Source: Endomychus coccineus (taxonomy: Eukaryota > Arthropoda > Insecta > Coleoptera > Endomychidae). Taken from it: DNA of 64,000 nucleotides. The stretch lies in contig OY294068.1 of NCBI GenBank assembly GCA_958510875.1, positions 70,906,633-70,970,632 on the forward strand, in the 5' to 3' direction. Positions 44,617 through 55,579 of the stretch are shown in pieces (within the stretch, counting starts at the first letter, position 1; each line of letters opens with the position of its first letter). A program made the translations under genes and the position numbers. The notes beneath the pieces were generated by a model. That model ran no database searches and had not been told where the DNA came from. It saw only the letters and a list, made by a program, of their open reading frames with translations.

Positions 44617-45705
44617 AACTGTTACGACTGATAGTCCAGGCAACGAACCAGAAAAAAAGATATAGTAAGCTAGAATTAAAAAAATTTTTTTGCATTTTGT
44701 TCCTAATACCCCATAGATCATTCATGACTATCAAGACCGCGGGAGTCGACCTTTCTACCCCCTCAAAACGGAGTTTCAACCCCTCAGAAGAGCATTCTTA
44801 TAAAAACAGTCCAAAATTAATAAATTAAGAGCCGAAAATGACACCTAGTATGTTTTTTGGGTCGCTGATCACGATTCCGCAGTTAGTTTTCTCGGAAAAC
44901 TCCCTCCAGATGAAATTTTGAAAATTTTTATATAATATATAATTTATAATTTTGTTGCAGAAATGACGTCTAGTAGGTTTTTTGGGTCGCTGATCACGAT
45001 TCGGCAGTTATTTTTCCCAAAAAACTCTCTCCAGATGGAAAATTCGGGAAATTTGAGATTTTCCTGAGACGTTTGTGAATAATAAAGTATAATTTTGTTG
45101 CAAAAATGACCTCTAGTAGGTTTTTTGGGTTACTGATCACGATTCCGCTGTTATTTTTCCAAAAAAAACTCCAGATGGAAAACTCGGGAAATTTGAGATT
45201 TTCCTGAGATGGTTATGAATAATAAAGTATAATTTTGTTGCAAAAACGACTGGAGGTCATGACTAGAGGTCAAAGTTCCCGAATTTTCCATCTGGAGAGA
45301 GTTTTTTGGGAAAAAATTACAGCGGAATCGTGATCAGCGATCCAAAAAATCTACTAGAGGTCATTTTTGCAACAAAATTATAAGTTATATATTATATATA
45401 AATTTCCCATTTGGAGGGAGTTTTCCGAGAGAACTAACTGCGGAATAGTGATCAGCGACCCAAAAAACATTTTCGGCTCTTAATTCATTAATTTTGGACT
45501 GTTTTTATAAGAATGCTCCTCAGAGGGGTTGAAACATCGTTTTGAGGGGGTAGGAAGGTCGACCCCCGCGGTCTTGATAGTCATGAATGATCTGTGGGGT
45601 ATTAGGAACAAAATGCGAAAAAAATTTTGAAATTCTAGGTTACTATATTTTTTTTTATTATGGTCTTTTTCCGGTCTTATTGCTTGGACTATGAGACTGT
45701 CTTCA
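44617..45705. mobile_element. Foldback element with internal tandem motifs, about 1.1 kb
   Basis: The outer arms are complements over several hundred bases (CAAGACCGCGGGAGTCGACC and GGTCGACCCCCGCGGTCTTG among them). The inner part has three direct copies, in the left arm, of a unit containing AGGTTTTTTGGGTCGCTGAT and CACGATTC-GC, at about 44848, 44968 and 45118. Two complementary copies lie in the right arm. The loop is near 45245 (ACTGGAGGTCATGACTAGAG). No ORF with recognisable content; the frame at 44507-44779 is arm sequence. A clear target duplication was not found. Confidence 0.82.
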
Positions 45706-47468
45706 AAATATTACCAGGTTGCGAGTTGATTTGCATGCCTACTGCCGTTCTAGTCAACTCGTATCGTGTCAAAGGCCTTTTAGAACAGAATAAAGCTATT
45801 TACGTCATGGAATTTTAATGAGATCGATCAGTCAACAAACAAATGAAGTAAGCATTCCGAAAAACTGTTCTTCCGAATAGAAAAGGTTTGGCCACTTTCT
45901 ATAAAATCATTGATGTTGTTATTTCTGTATGAAATATGATTTGTTTGAGACTACAACCTTGACTTCTAATCATGTTTTATTTTTCATTCTGTTCTTACAT
46001 ATCAGACATTAATTCAGTGTAGTATACATTTGATTCTATAGAGCTAGGCTTTGACGTGTATGGTTCCAAAAGAGTGTTATTTTGTCATGGTCGACTCAAA
46101 ATGAACATGCGTTTGGAAAAAAAATTGTCAAATTCAAAGACCTAATCTCATCCTCTCAATAAGACGCAAATATAAATATACCAAAATTACCACGACAACA
46201 CCAAGACAACATAGTTGTAACTTGAATACTTTCTTTGCAGACATTGTACATGACATCTTGCTGTATTAGTTTTTAGTTTGATGTAAAATGATTAGGTATC
46301 TATTTTTCGATCATGTTGCAGTTATGATACATTTTACATCTAAGGTTGAATTACAATGTGTTTGATTTGTTCCATTTTATACTCTACTAGAATTGTTTTA
46401 GCATATTCTCGTGAATGTTTGAATGTCGGTTATATTTTTTGTAGATGATCAATTTCAAGATTCTAATCTGAAATTTATTTATGTTTATCGGAAAGAACAC
46501 GGAATTCAGCCATTCATTTACTCTTTGCCTTTTGTATTACTAATCCACTGCATTGCACTTCATTGTATAATTATTAAAAGCTAAATATTTTTAATATCGA
46601 GTTTGCTGTGCTTAGCAGGAATATTTCATTAATTTCATTAATTATTCATTCATAACTACCAATATTAAATATGGTGATCAAAATAAGATTTCTACTTCTA
46701 GCATTTATTGCTGTGAAGTATAAATTGATTTAAATGTCTTCAATAATTGACCGAATTCAAAGTTTTATAATCTCCTTCTTTATTTATAAGAAGCAATTCA
46801 TAGTTGGTTTACCGTTATTCGCAAGGCGACAATAGTCAATAATACTTACTCAAGAAATTCTAAAAACGAGGACATATTTTCATTTATTATAATATTATTT
46901 TGTTTCAATGAACATTTTCTTGTGGGTTTCAACGTACAATTATATTTAAAGATATAACTTTTATACAGTAGCATCCAAGTTGTTGACTCAAGTTCAATCA
47001 TCGGTGTTGACCCAGTTCCAAAATAAATCTGCATGTATACAAAACGTACTTACGCGGTCATAGACTCAATCAAATGCATCATTTAATTTTCCCTATGAAG
47101 CACTTTTATCTGAAGGGTGCTGTTGGAAATTTAGTTTTAAAATATCTGTTCAACGTAGATTACAAAAATTATTGAACTAATAACACGTGGGAATTTATTA
47201 TGAACCATGTATTTCATGAAATTGATGATGATGACTCCTACGGCGAGATGTATTGAATGTAAAGGCTAATGTGATATCTCATGGCTTCAATTAACTGCAT
47301 GCATGCTTGAAATTTGATGAATTGAACGTAATTTTGGGAGAAGTTGAAATATTTAAGAACGTAATTATTTAAGAAGATGGAGATACAAAATTTGCATAAT
47401 TCAATGCAACATTTATTGCTTTATATATTTGGTTGTTGAGAGGTTCACGAATTAGGAACATATAGTAC
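45706..47468. other. PIP5K intron, no gene
   Basis: AT-rich; open frames are short and without motifs. Confidence 0.5.
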
Positions 47469-47668
47469 AAGAGCTAGCGTCGTCGGAAAAACAAGAATTT
47501 TAATAAAGCTGGTTCATTAATATATCTTTGCTTATGCTCTCATAAACAGTGTGCGGGTCACCTGTCTGCCGGTAGACGTTGCGTTTACTACTGAGCATCT
47601 GACCTGTGCAGGTAATAATATTGAATTTAAAATAATTTTAAGAAGATTTAAAATAATTTTAAAACAGT

Positions 47669-47860
47669 ATGAAAAACAAAAATTTATTATTACCAGACAT
47701 ATTTATTGTTGACAACAACGTGCCAGATTTAATTTTTTATAAACAAAAAAAATTAATTGCAAACCATTTTAGTATGGCTGAAATTTTAATATTATTTCAT
47801 TTATATATAAAGAAGCACAAAATTAATTTGCCAGACACTAATTCAGTTGTTAAGTTGTGA
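47669..47860 (+). CDS. Small ORF in left inverted arm
   Basis: 63 residues: MKNKNLLLPDIFIVDNNVPD, then a lysine-rich middle, then MAEILILFHLYIKKHKINLP. The same frame, with a few substitutions and extra N-terminal residues, is open on the - strand in the right arm (49364-49669). Not recognised. Conservation of the frame in both arms could reflect coding or merely recent arm homogenisation. Confidence 0.3.
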   Translation: MKNKNLLLPDIFIVDNNVPDLIFYKQKKLIANHFSMAEILILFHLYIKKHKINLPDTNSVVKL

Positions 47861-48299
47861 GCCAGACCGATTTAATGTTGTAGAGTGCCGCGGTATTATG
47901 CCGGGTGTTGGAGAGAGATAGCTCCAAAGTAGATAGGTGGAAAAGAGACAAGAATACATTACACTATTTAAAGTATTGAAAGTAAGGTTTTTTGAGAAAG
48001 AGACAGGCAAAAAGTACGTTTGTAAAGTATCAAAATTTTAATTTTATGTATTATGTTTAAATTATTATAACCAAATTAAAACTGGATTAAAAATTTTTAC
48101 GAAAAAATTGCATAAATTTAGTATCAAAATTTTAATTTTTTATTTTATGTATATAATGTTTATACATTTTAAATCATAACAGTCTTACAATAACGGAATT
48201 CAATAGTTTTATTCCATAATTGTGTTGCAAACAAGTGATGCATCTCCATAGTCGACTTCATAGTCACTGCTCTGATTCGGGTTGGATTATTAACTCTTG

Positions 48300-49028
48300 T
48301 TATAATTCATTATTGTACGTGTCACAAAGAGAAGCTAATAATGAATAACATCTTTTTTTAACAATCTCTTCCTCAATTACTGACACAATTTTATCAAAAA
48401 CGCATTTATGAACATTTTTAACATTGTGCCAGGAGGTGCGTGGAGTGTCAGAAGCGATTCTCTTGTAATCATTCAAATATTGTAATTCACACGAATGATG
48501 ATAAAAAATTGTACCATTTGAGCTTCTGAGATGATTATTTTTTTGTAACAACTGTTCATTTTGGAATTTTGTCACCCACTCTGTTATTGTGTCATACATT
48601 TTTAGATAGTTTGAGGAATGTAAACTTTGTTGTTTGCCTTTCAATTGTTTACGACTTTTTCCACGAAAAAAGCAAACTCCCCAATATTTAAACTTGTTTC
48701 TATTAATTCATGATTCACGGTCTGCGGGATTTCATGGCAAGAGTTAGTTTCTTGAATATTTGAATCATAGCATGAACTCTGAGTAGTATCATTTTGTGAA
48801 ACTATCTCACTCACATCTACTGGAAGTATTCGGTAATAATTCAGTAGAACTTGATGTGCTAGGAAAATTCTTTATTGCTGAACTTGAACCTCCATCATCA
48901 TCATTATGTGGCACTGTCTCACTCACACCCACTGGAGTATCCGGTAATAACGGCGTAGAACTAGATGTACTAGGAGAATCTGTTATTGATAAAGAACTAT
49001 TGTCAGAATTATTGCGATACTTAGCCAT
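48300..49028 (-). pseudogene. Broken element-encoded protein with Ser-rich N-terminal repeats
   Basis: The - strand frame from 49028 starts MAKYRNNSDNSSLSITDSPS and continues through two copies of a roughly 33-residue unit (STSSSTPLLPDTPVGVSETV and STSSSTELLPNT). A frameshift then leads into PVDVSEIVSQND, completing the second repeat in another frame. After another break the frame 48644-48300 gives LKMYDTITEWVTKFQNEQLL, then DTPRTSWHNVKNVHKCVFD and VKKRCYSLLASLCDTYNNEL. Unknown family; probably the accessory or transposase protein of the surrounding element, inactivated by at least two frameshifts. Confidence 0.5.
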
Positions 49029-49363
49029 TAAGACTGTAAAAGAACTATAACAGTGTCGGTGGTATCCATCAGAGGTATTAATTTACTCTGGTAACTTAAT
49101 GTTTTAAGTTAAACTTAACTCGTACATTTAACACTTCTTTACCCTTTTTTAATTTTTCGTCCACACTTTTTTCATTACAAAATGCACATTTCATTTTATT
49201 AGCCATTATGTGAAAAGTTCAACGTAAAGAAATCACTAACAAACATGAACATGTGACTTTAGACCGACGTCATCTTGAATACTAACATGCGCCGCCTCAA
49301 TTGTGACTATCTTGCTCACACAACCAGCGATGAACTATTTTTACAACATTAAATCAGTCTGGC

Positions 49364-49669
49364 TCATAACATAACAACTGAATTAGATTCTGGCAAATTA
49401 ATTTTGTACTTCTTTATATATAAATAAAATGATATTAAAATTTCAGCCATACTAAAATGGTTTGCAATCAATTTTTTTTGTTTATGAAAAATGAAATCTG
49501 GCACGTTGTTGTCAACAATAAATATGTCTGGCAATAACAAATTTTTGTTTTTCATACTGTTTAAAAGTAAGTGAAAGAAAAAAAATCTTATTAAAATTAT
49601 TTTAAATTTAATATTTTTACCTGTACAGGTGAGATGAGCAGTATTGAACGGCAGCCAGGTGGCTCGCAC
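49364..49669 (-). CDS. Small ORF in right inverted arm (paralogue of 47669-47860)
   Basis: Its C-terminal 60 residues match the left-arm frame (MKNKNLLLPDIFIVDNNVPD, then HFSMAEILISFYLYIKKYKI). The N-terminal extension is arm sequence. Function unknown. Confidence 0.28.
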   Translation of the reverse strand: MRATWLPFNTAHLTCTGKNIKFKIILIRFFFFHLLLNSMKNKNLLLPDIFIVDNNVPDFIFHKQKKLIANHFSMAEILISFYLYIKKYKINLPESNSVVML

Positions 49670-49750
49670 GCTGTTTATGAGAGCATAAGAAAAGATACAT
49701 TGAAGAACCAGCTTTCTTAAAATTCACACTCGAAAACGTTGCTAGCTCTT

Positions 49751-50500
49751 AGACTAATAGTTTCATAGCTCAAATTGCTAAGTTATACTTGTATCAACAT
49801 TTATTGGACCACTAATGAAAATACATTTTTTATACAACTGTAAAAAAAACATGACATTCTTGTATCTCTGTCGATACGTGAACCTATTCTTTATTCGCAG
49901 TGAAATAACTCTTTGCACCGTGAAAAGTCCTTTTTTGTACAACTGTCAGAAAAAGTGCAAAAAGTGTATATTTGTTGCAAAATTCATGAAGTTTGCTGAA
50001 GGCGACAAATTTGATTTCGAACATGTTGCACACAATATTTTTTCTGAGATCGAATTAAATTTGTTTACGATCATAGAAAAAAGTCTTTTTATCACTGCAA
50101 CAAACCGTTTTTATAGTAGAGACAGAGCTAGTCAACTTTAAGGCTGTGAAATTGTATAGAGAGTAATAACATAGTAGTTTAACCGATTAATTCAAAGTTA
50201 TATTTGTACAAAAAGTGTTTTGCTCTTTCGGTCGATAATTAACACTTATATCCCATTACATATTTCACGCACTTAATACAAACATAATTATTTCAATTAT
50301 CCTAGAATTTGTATCATATATCTGAATTGTCATGGACATTTAAAAATTGTGCTGTCATGTCAGTGACTGTTAATATTATCTCTTTATTGATGTTTGTAAT
50401 ATCATTTGTTCACTAATTATTCATAGAAGCATTGGAATTTCTTTTTCATGCCTATCTGCTTGGGAAAATGTGTTCTGTGTTGGTTCTTCGCTTCATGCAG
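49751..50500. other. Last part of PIP5K intron
   Basis: No gene assigned. The frame 49815-50141 contains repeated FLYNC-K segments (HFLYNCKKNMTFLYLC and PFLYNCQKKCKKCIFV) arising from a short imperfect DNA duplication and is probably not coding. Confidence 0.45.
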
Positions 50501-51120
50501 TGAGTCCAACAGATTCGACACCTGCCAAAATATCACCTTCTTCCCAATATCCTGGTACAATATCAAATACCGTTATGCCTTTGACTTCCCCTCCAGCTTC
50601 CTCATATCCTGCCATTCTCGGTGGACGTCCCAGTGTAGAAAATAAACCTAAAGTTCCCCCACCTGTTCCTCCAAGAGGGACACCTAAAAGTAAAAGGGGT
50701 GGAATCAGTGGAAAAGGTTTGCACCATGGCTTTGAACATCTACTGCATGTGGATTCGCTTATAACTCATTCAAAGTCGCCTTCTTCACAAGCTCGTGATG
50801 TTGCTAATTGCTTGCCAGTAAATTCTAAGAAAATTATGCAATATATGAATACTTATAATAGACAACCTATTGCTCAAAAACTATTTCCTGCTGATTTCAA
50901 AAAGAGGGCTAGAATATTCAATGATTTTCAAGAGGCCAGGAATATTATAATGAGCAGTGCTAATTGTGAATCAACCGTAAGTTTGAATGCAGCTGGAGAT
51001 GATTTTACTGAAAAACATATGATTATCAAGCACTTCGACATTTTTAACAGATTGCGAAGACCTCCTGGTACAGATTCAAACGCACGAGTGTACGATAGAA
51101 AATTAGGGGAATATGTGTGA
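50501..51120 (+). CDS. PIP5K: PIP5K, C-terminal exon with stop
   Basis: The acceptor CTTCATGCAG enters in phase 1, matching exons ending at 43570 and 43776. It encodes about 205 residues: a Ser/Pro/Thr-rich start (SPTDSTPAKISPSSQYPG), and a proline block KPKVPPPVPPRGTPKSKRGG that fits an SH3-domain ligand. A predicted helical and basic C-terminal half follows, with NCLPVNSKKIMQYMNTYNRQ, QKLFPADFKKRARIFNDFQE and HFDIFNRLRRPPG, ending GEYV and a stop. The kinase core is complete before this exon, so it is a regulatory tail. I do not recognise the last 120 residues as a named domain. The frame is open throughout and AATAAA lies 457 bases after the stop. Confidence 0.85.
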
Positions 51121-51576
51121 ACTGTATCAAATTTAACAAAGGAGATCAACTGTTATAGTCCTGGTTTAAAAATTAGTATACTACAAACAGAGCTTTAATT
51201 CAATTACTATGTATTATTGTTACTAGCTAGTTTTTGATGTATCATACCGAAAAATCAAAAGATCAGAGTGGAAATGATGAAGAATTTGTTTTATTCATTG
51301 TTGTGTTCATTAAATTTGAATTTAAAGGGGAAATTATTCACCTTTTTACTCTCAATTGAAATTTGTTTCCTAAAGAAAAAGCACTTCCATTTATTTTTTT
51401 GAGTTTCTTGACAAATCAGAATCAGAAGAGTCTAAAATTGTATTGTTAGGTCGGTGCCAGTAAATTAACAAAAATTGTCACCCCATTTTTAAGGAATGTA
51501 TCAAATGATTATTTTTGATGAAATTTCCCTAACTAGGGAACTAATTATTTGCTGTACCAATTGATATAAAAATATT

Positions 51577-51582
51577 AATAAA
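51577..51582 (+). terminator. Candidate polyadenylation signal of the PIP5K short 3' end
   Basis: AATAAA, the first canonical hexamer well downstream of the stop at 51118-51120. A T-rich stretch (AATTTTTTTCC) follows within 15 bases, as expected of a downstream element. Confidence 0.55.
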
Positions 51583-51639
51583 TCGGAACAATTTTTTTCC
51601 TCATCTACTAGCATAGGACTAGTTACACGCTAAATATTG

Positions 51640-52085
51640 TACACTTCGGGGATAATGCCATCTCAAAATATGTAAAACTGGACTATATAGGAATCGAAGG
51701 AACTGAATAGGCGGGATGCCCTTGCACGCAAGGGAGCTGAAACGGCTGAACCCTTCTGCGGTGAAAAATCACACAAGCTCTGTTCCGGGACACATACATT
51801 CCAATACCCGTCTAGACAAATTTAGGAAAAATGATGTCCTGGACTTCACAAAAGAAAGCAGGAACAACCTAAGAAGAATCATAAGAGGCTGGAGAAGAGT
51901 GATGGAGAAAACTGGCATAGTTAATGATGGGACGTGTAGATTCTGCAGAGAAACGGACGAAACACCAACTCATTTGCTCATGACTGCGTATCACACTCCT
52001 CCGCAGAAAGAAATACTTCAGGACGAACTACTTGACAGTAGATGAAATTACAGTATTTGGGTGTGGAAAAATCCTAATCTTTCTG
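51640..52085 (+). mobile_element. 3' end of a non-LTR retrotransposon with RNase H and zinc-knuckle tail
   Basis: LDYIGIEGTE followed, after a frame break, by RRDALARKGAETAEP is the end of an RNase H domain of the I/R1-type LINE group. The frame 51716-52045 then carries LRRIIRGWRRVMEKTG and CRFCRETDETPTHLL, the C-terminal CCHC-type cysteine/histidine cluster of these ORF2 proteins. It is a different family from 6950-8340 and 61650-63460. Only the 3' end is present. Confidence 0.8.
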
Positions 52086-52249
52086 GATTCTACGACTAAT
52101 AACAATTCAGATATCTCATAGATGCTGGTTCTATTAGGTTTGCATATACAATAAACTCGTTTCTAGTCGTTTATAAGACTTTGTTGACATGAACTCGCAT
52201 TTATTAAGAGTACTGCTTAACAGTGGATTCTTGACATATTATACTCATT

Positions 52250-52445
52250 GATGTGTAACAATTTCGATTATTCGTGTTTCTGTTCGTTTCGGCGACGTGG
52301 GCATTTTAATTGAGATTGGTGCGATAAGGACGCTTTGTGTAGTACAATTAGTAATCCAGTTTTACACATAATAAGTCTTCTGATGATCGTCGTGAGTGAC
52401 ATAAGTGTTAATGTAACCTATTTCCCGAGAATTTATATATAATAA
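52250..52445 (+). repeat. PLE-type repeat family 'beta', copy C (3' part)
   Basis: TGTTCGTTTCGGCGACGT, TGGTGCGATAAGGACGCTTT, AAGTCTTCTGATGATCGTCG and CCTATTTCCCGAGAATTTAT match copies A and B. CTGATGA is intact here but the GAAA box and stem III are lost. Confidence 0.75.
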
Positions 52446-53399
52446 ACACAAATGATAAGCTGAAAGAATCGCTCGTGCGGAGGCAATATTCCATCATTTG
52501 TACAACAAAAATTGAATGTGGTATGCAACATAATAAACTAACTAGGGGCAGAATTATTAATTAGCCAATGAAACAGTCAGTTCAATTTGACCATCAATAT
52601 TTTCAGCAATGTGAACATAATTGGAATGAAATCTGAAATCCTAGTCCTTTTATAATAAGAAAAATAATGCTTTCACGTTCCGCTAACTATCTTTCAATAC
52701 TCCTATTGTATGTTTGTAGTGGGCATTATACACAAATAAAAATTTTCATAATCAAAGCTGTATCCATTCCACGAACCATGCTGAATTGTGGAACGGATAG
52801 TGAATAGCATTCGCCAGAAATTATGATCTCTGAAAATGAACTGAATATCCTAGTACCCTATATAAATAGTTAATTAAATTGGATATATTATTTATTATAT
52901 TTTTTTGCTGCACATGTATGTAGTATTTGTTTGATTCCCAATTTTTGAAATTTTAAGAAATAAATGAATCTTGCTTTCTCACTTCTCTAATTACCTCAAG
53001 GAAATTAATGTATAGTTTTTATTATTAGGTCCCAATATTAGTTCGGAAGCACACTACGGCTTCGCTTGTTGTGTATTATAAACATTTTGTTTTGTAATTT
53101 TCTGTGTGTTATTAATCAGAAATATCACTCAATATAGCGAGATGTGAAGTTCGACTTACTGTTACATTATTAGTTCGTGCGATGAATCATTACATATATT
53201 GCACAGGGAATTCTAAGATATGAAATCGTCCAGTATCCATAATAGTTTTTTAAAACTTTTCACGGTTTGATTACAAAACGATAGCATGAACTATTATCAA
53301 TTGATAACATGTTATTTATGTGTAGTTAGTCCCAATAAAATACTACACTAATTGAACTTAACGGTAATAATTCTAGTTAAATTATTCGCCTATCAGAGA

Positions 53400-53720
53400 C
53401 TCATGATTCGACTGGATTTTTCTGGCTTAAAGAAACCCGGCAGCTTTAGGCTCTGTTCGGGCTCTGTTTCCCCCTATTTAGCTAAGCCATACTGTCCGAC
53501 AGAAGCCAACCTCTCAGAGTAAGCAGGTGAAGGCTGCCTTCCACCTGGGCTCTTTTCACCGTACCTTCTGATCTTACCTATTACCAGTTTACGACTGTTG
53601 ACTAACCGCGAATCCATCAACCAGTTACCTGACATAGGAAACAAAGACACCGTGGCTTTATAGACTCATCAGCGTATGAGGTGATTAGGGCAGGTACTAT
53701 TCTCTTATCGGTATTTTCAC
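53400..53720 (-). repeat. GC-richer segment, probable old repeat
   Basis: About 320 bases (CCCGGCAGCTTTAGGCTCTG ... CATCAGCGTATGAGGTGATT) of clearly higher GC than the flanks, without an open frame. On the - strand CATACGCTGATGAGTC ... GTGTC resembles a hammerhead start but lacks GAAA. Family unknown. Confidence 0.35.
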
Positions 53721-55104
53721 AAAAAAACTAATTTCGTCGCATATTCTAAATGAACCCGATATAATAGCAATCAAAGTTCGCTATGTCTTCATTCTTCACT
53801 GTTTAACACACTGGGATACTAGAGGTGATTGCTCCATTTCTTCTAGTTTCGAGTTGCTCCATTTGCTCAGACTCTCTTCATTTGAATTTCGATAGTAATG
53901 AGTTATTCCCTTTGTCCAGTTAGTTTTGATGTTTTCCTATTTTAATCAGATGTCCGATTACCATCTAATCCATTTTGATAATAAGAATTTAAATACTCTA
54001 GAATGTACTGTATCTTTAATCAACATTTTGCTGTTTCATCCCAATCAACATTTGCATTTCATTAAAAAAAAAATCAACAGAGAGAAGGGCGATAGGATCA
54101 TTTGTTAAATAGGAATCATCAGATATATTCCTAAGATTACTACCAACAGATTTTCAGCTTGATAAAAATTCACCTGACGATCTCGTGTACGGTCTTCTTA
54201 AGGGGAATATTAATCCAATATACTCTATTGGAGTTCTTAACCAATCATAACATAGGGATATCTTTGGAATTATTCCTTTATTTTAAAGTTTTTTTTAAGC
54301 TACCGCAGCTGTACCCTAGTCTATGCACCGCTGTATCCTACCTTCTCTGGTCGTCGTTAAACTTTTTCATTTCTTGTAATACTCAATACTCAGTATTGTA
54401 TAGTCAATTCATGTTGTTCTGGTTTGTTACGTACACTTCGAAAAAAGTCCAGAATTGTTTTAAAATTAATTCGTTAGTTTGAAAGCCGTCCCATTATTTA
54501 AGAGAATACATGAATAGTATAGTTACTCTTGATGAAGTTATCTTCTATTATTACTACGTAGAACATTTTCTACACATTAATATTCGAAGCAGTTTTGCAC
54601 CCAAATTACCGTAAATTTAATTTTATTCCAATCAAGTTTTTTCATTCTTGTCAGATTCGCAATTATTATCTTGGAATTTCCAGCATCTCAGACATATCGA
54701 ATATGTATTGATCGTTTTTACGTTCATTAACCACGTGTGTGGTGTTTCAATCATATACGTAACACAGTAAACATTTCAATCATAGTCATTTCACATACTA
54801 AGCCTGCATTGGTCTAAATCATTAAAAGTGTTGTGATATATTTCGTTTTATTTACACTGATTTTTCACGTAGATTATCATGCCATTTGCAATTAATTTTA
54901 TTATGTAATTATTATATATTATATTCACTACACTTTTCGACCGTAATTCACAAATAACAAATCACATATACATATACAACAGCACCCTTCAATATATTTC
55001 TGCATCTGTAGAACCATTACTAATACTGTAACAGTTTCTGTGGTGTATATTAGTAGGTAGTGGCTAATAAAATTACCAGCAATGTATAAGAGCTAGATTT
55101 GTAG
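53721..55104. other. Non-coding stretch
   Basis: No gene or element recognised; frames at 53926 and 54159 are AT-driven. Confidence 0.45.
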
Positions 55105-55309
55105 TGGCGCATGTCCATACAGGTATAGGGCCAAGCTGCTGCAGTACTCCTCCTCCCACCTTTGCAGAAGTTTTGGAACAGAGGGGCGCGTCGACACCTA
55201 TTGAAAATATCATTTCTTCAACTCCAGCTCGAACCCGATTAGGATCTCACACTTCACACAAATCCCATCATCAAACGTCTGTCAGAAGTTATAGGGAAGA
55301 TTCTCTGAG
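55105..55309 (+). CDS. PIP5K: Probable alternative 3' exon of PIP5K
   Basis: It follows AGATTTGTAG and ends at a GTAAAC donor, entering in phase 1 exactly as the terminal exon at 50501 does. It could therefore be spliced from 43570 or 43776 instead. It encodes HVHTGIGPSCCSTPPPTFAE, then VLEQRGASTPIENIISSTPA, then RTRLGSHTSHKSHHQTSVRS and YREDSL. The codon use and complexity look like real protein. Exit is phase 2; joining to the acceptor at 55401 would add RTS and a stop at 55410. It could instead be the first visible exon of a neighbouring gene. Confidence 0.55.
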
Positions 55310-55400
55310 GTAAACATAAATATTAATTTTTTTTTTGTAATTTTGTTCATGACGTTATTTATGTGCAATATATTCCATAAATATGGAACAACCATTTTAG

Positions 55401-55579
55401 GACATCTTGATTTGGAGGTTTCCGCGAAGACCAATTCTTGTATTCCGGATGGGGTTAGCGTAACAGGAGAACGACAAATCACTGTTAACCTTGGCAAATC
55501 CACTCAAGAACGTTCTAATTCACGTTGCACAGATTCAATAGCATTAGCCTTTGTTCTTAGACATAATTCTTATAGACAG
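55401..55579 (+). CDS. Candidate exon, uncertain
   Basis: Acceptor CCATTTTAG and donor GACAGGTAGCC bound a frame reading HLDLEVSAKTNSCIPDGVSV, then TGERQITVNLGKSTQERSNS, then RCTDSIALAFVLRHNSYRQ. That frame needs phase-1 entry, which the exon at 43776 offers but 55309 (phase 2) does not; from 55309 only RTS-stop results. Partial DNA resemblance of the AATTCTTGT-TCCGGATGG stretch to the Penelope repeat tail at 11347 adds doubt. Low confidence. Confidence 0.3.

Larger units (their letters stand above)
47469..49750. mobile_element. Long-inverted-arm DNA element of unknown family, 2.28 kb
   Basis: Ends AAGAGCTAGC and GCTAGCTCTT are inverted and are followed inward by partly matching sequence and then strongly matching arms (47506-47895 and 49343-49712), including TTATGCTCTCATAAACAG and its complement. 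Both arms encode the same small frame MKNKNLLLPDIFIVDNNVPD. The middle holds a broken - strand gene. No DDE motif or clear target duplication was found, so the superfamily is unassigned. Confidence 0.75.

Noticed and set aside
49815..50141. Cysteine-rich 108-residue protein
   Set aside because: Its repeated FLYNC-K segments come from a short DNA duplication; there is no start context, homologue or splice support.
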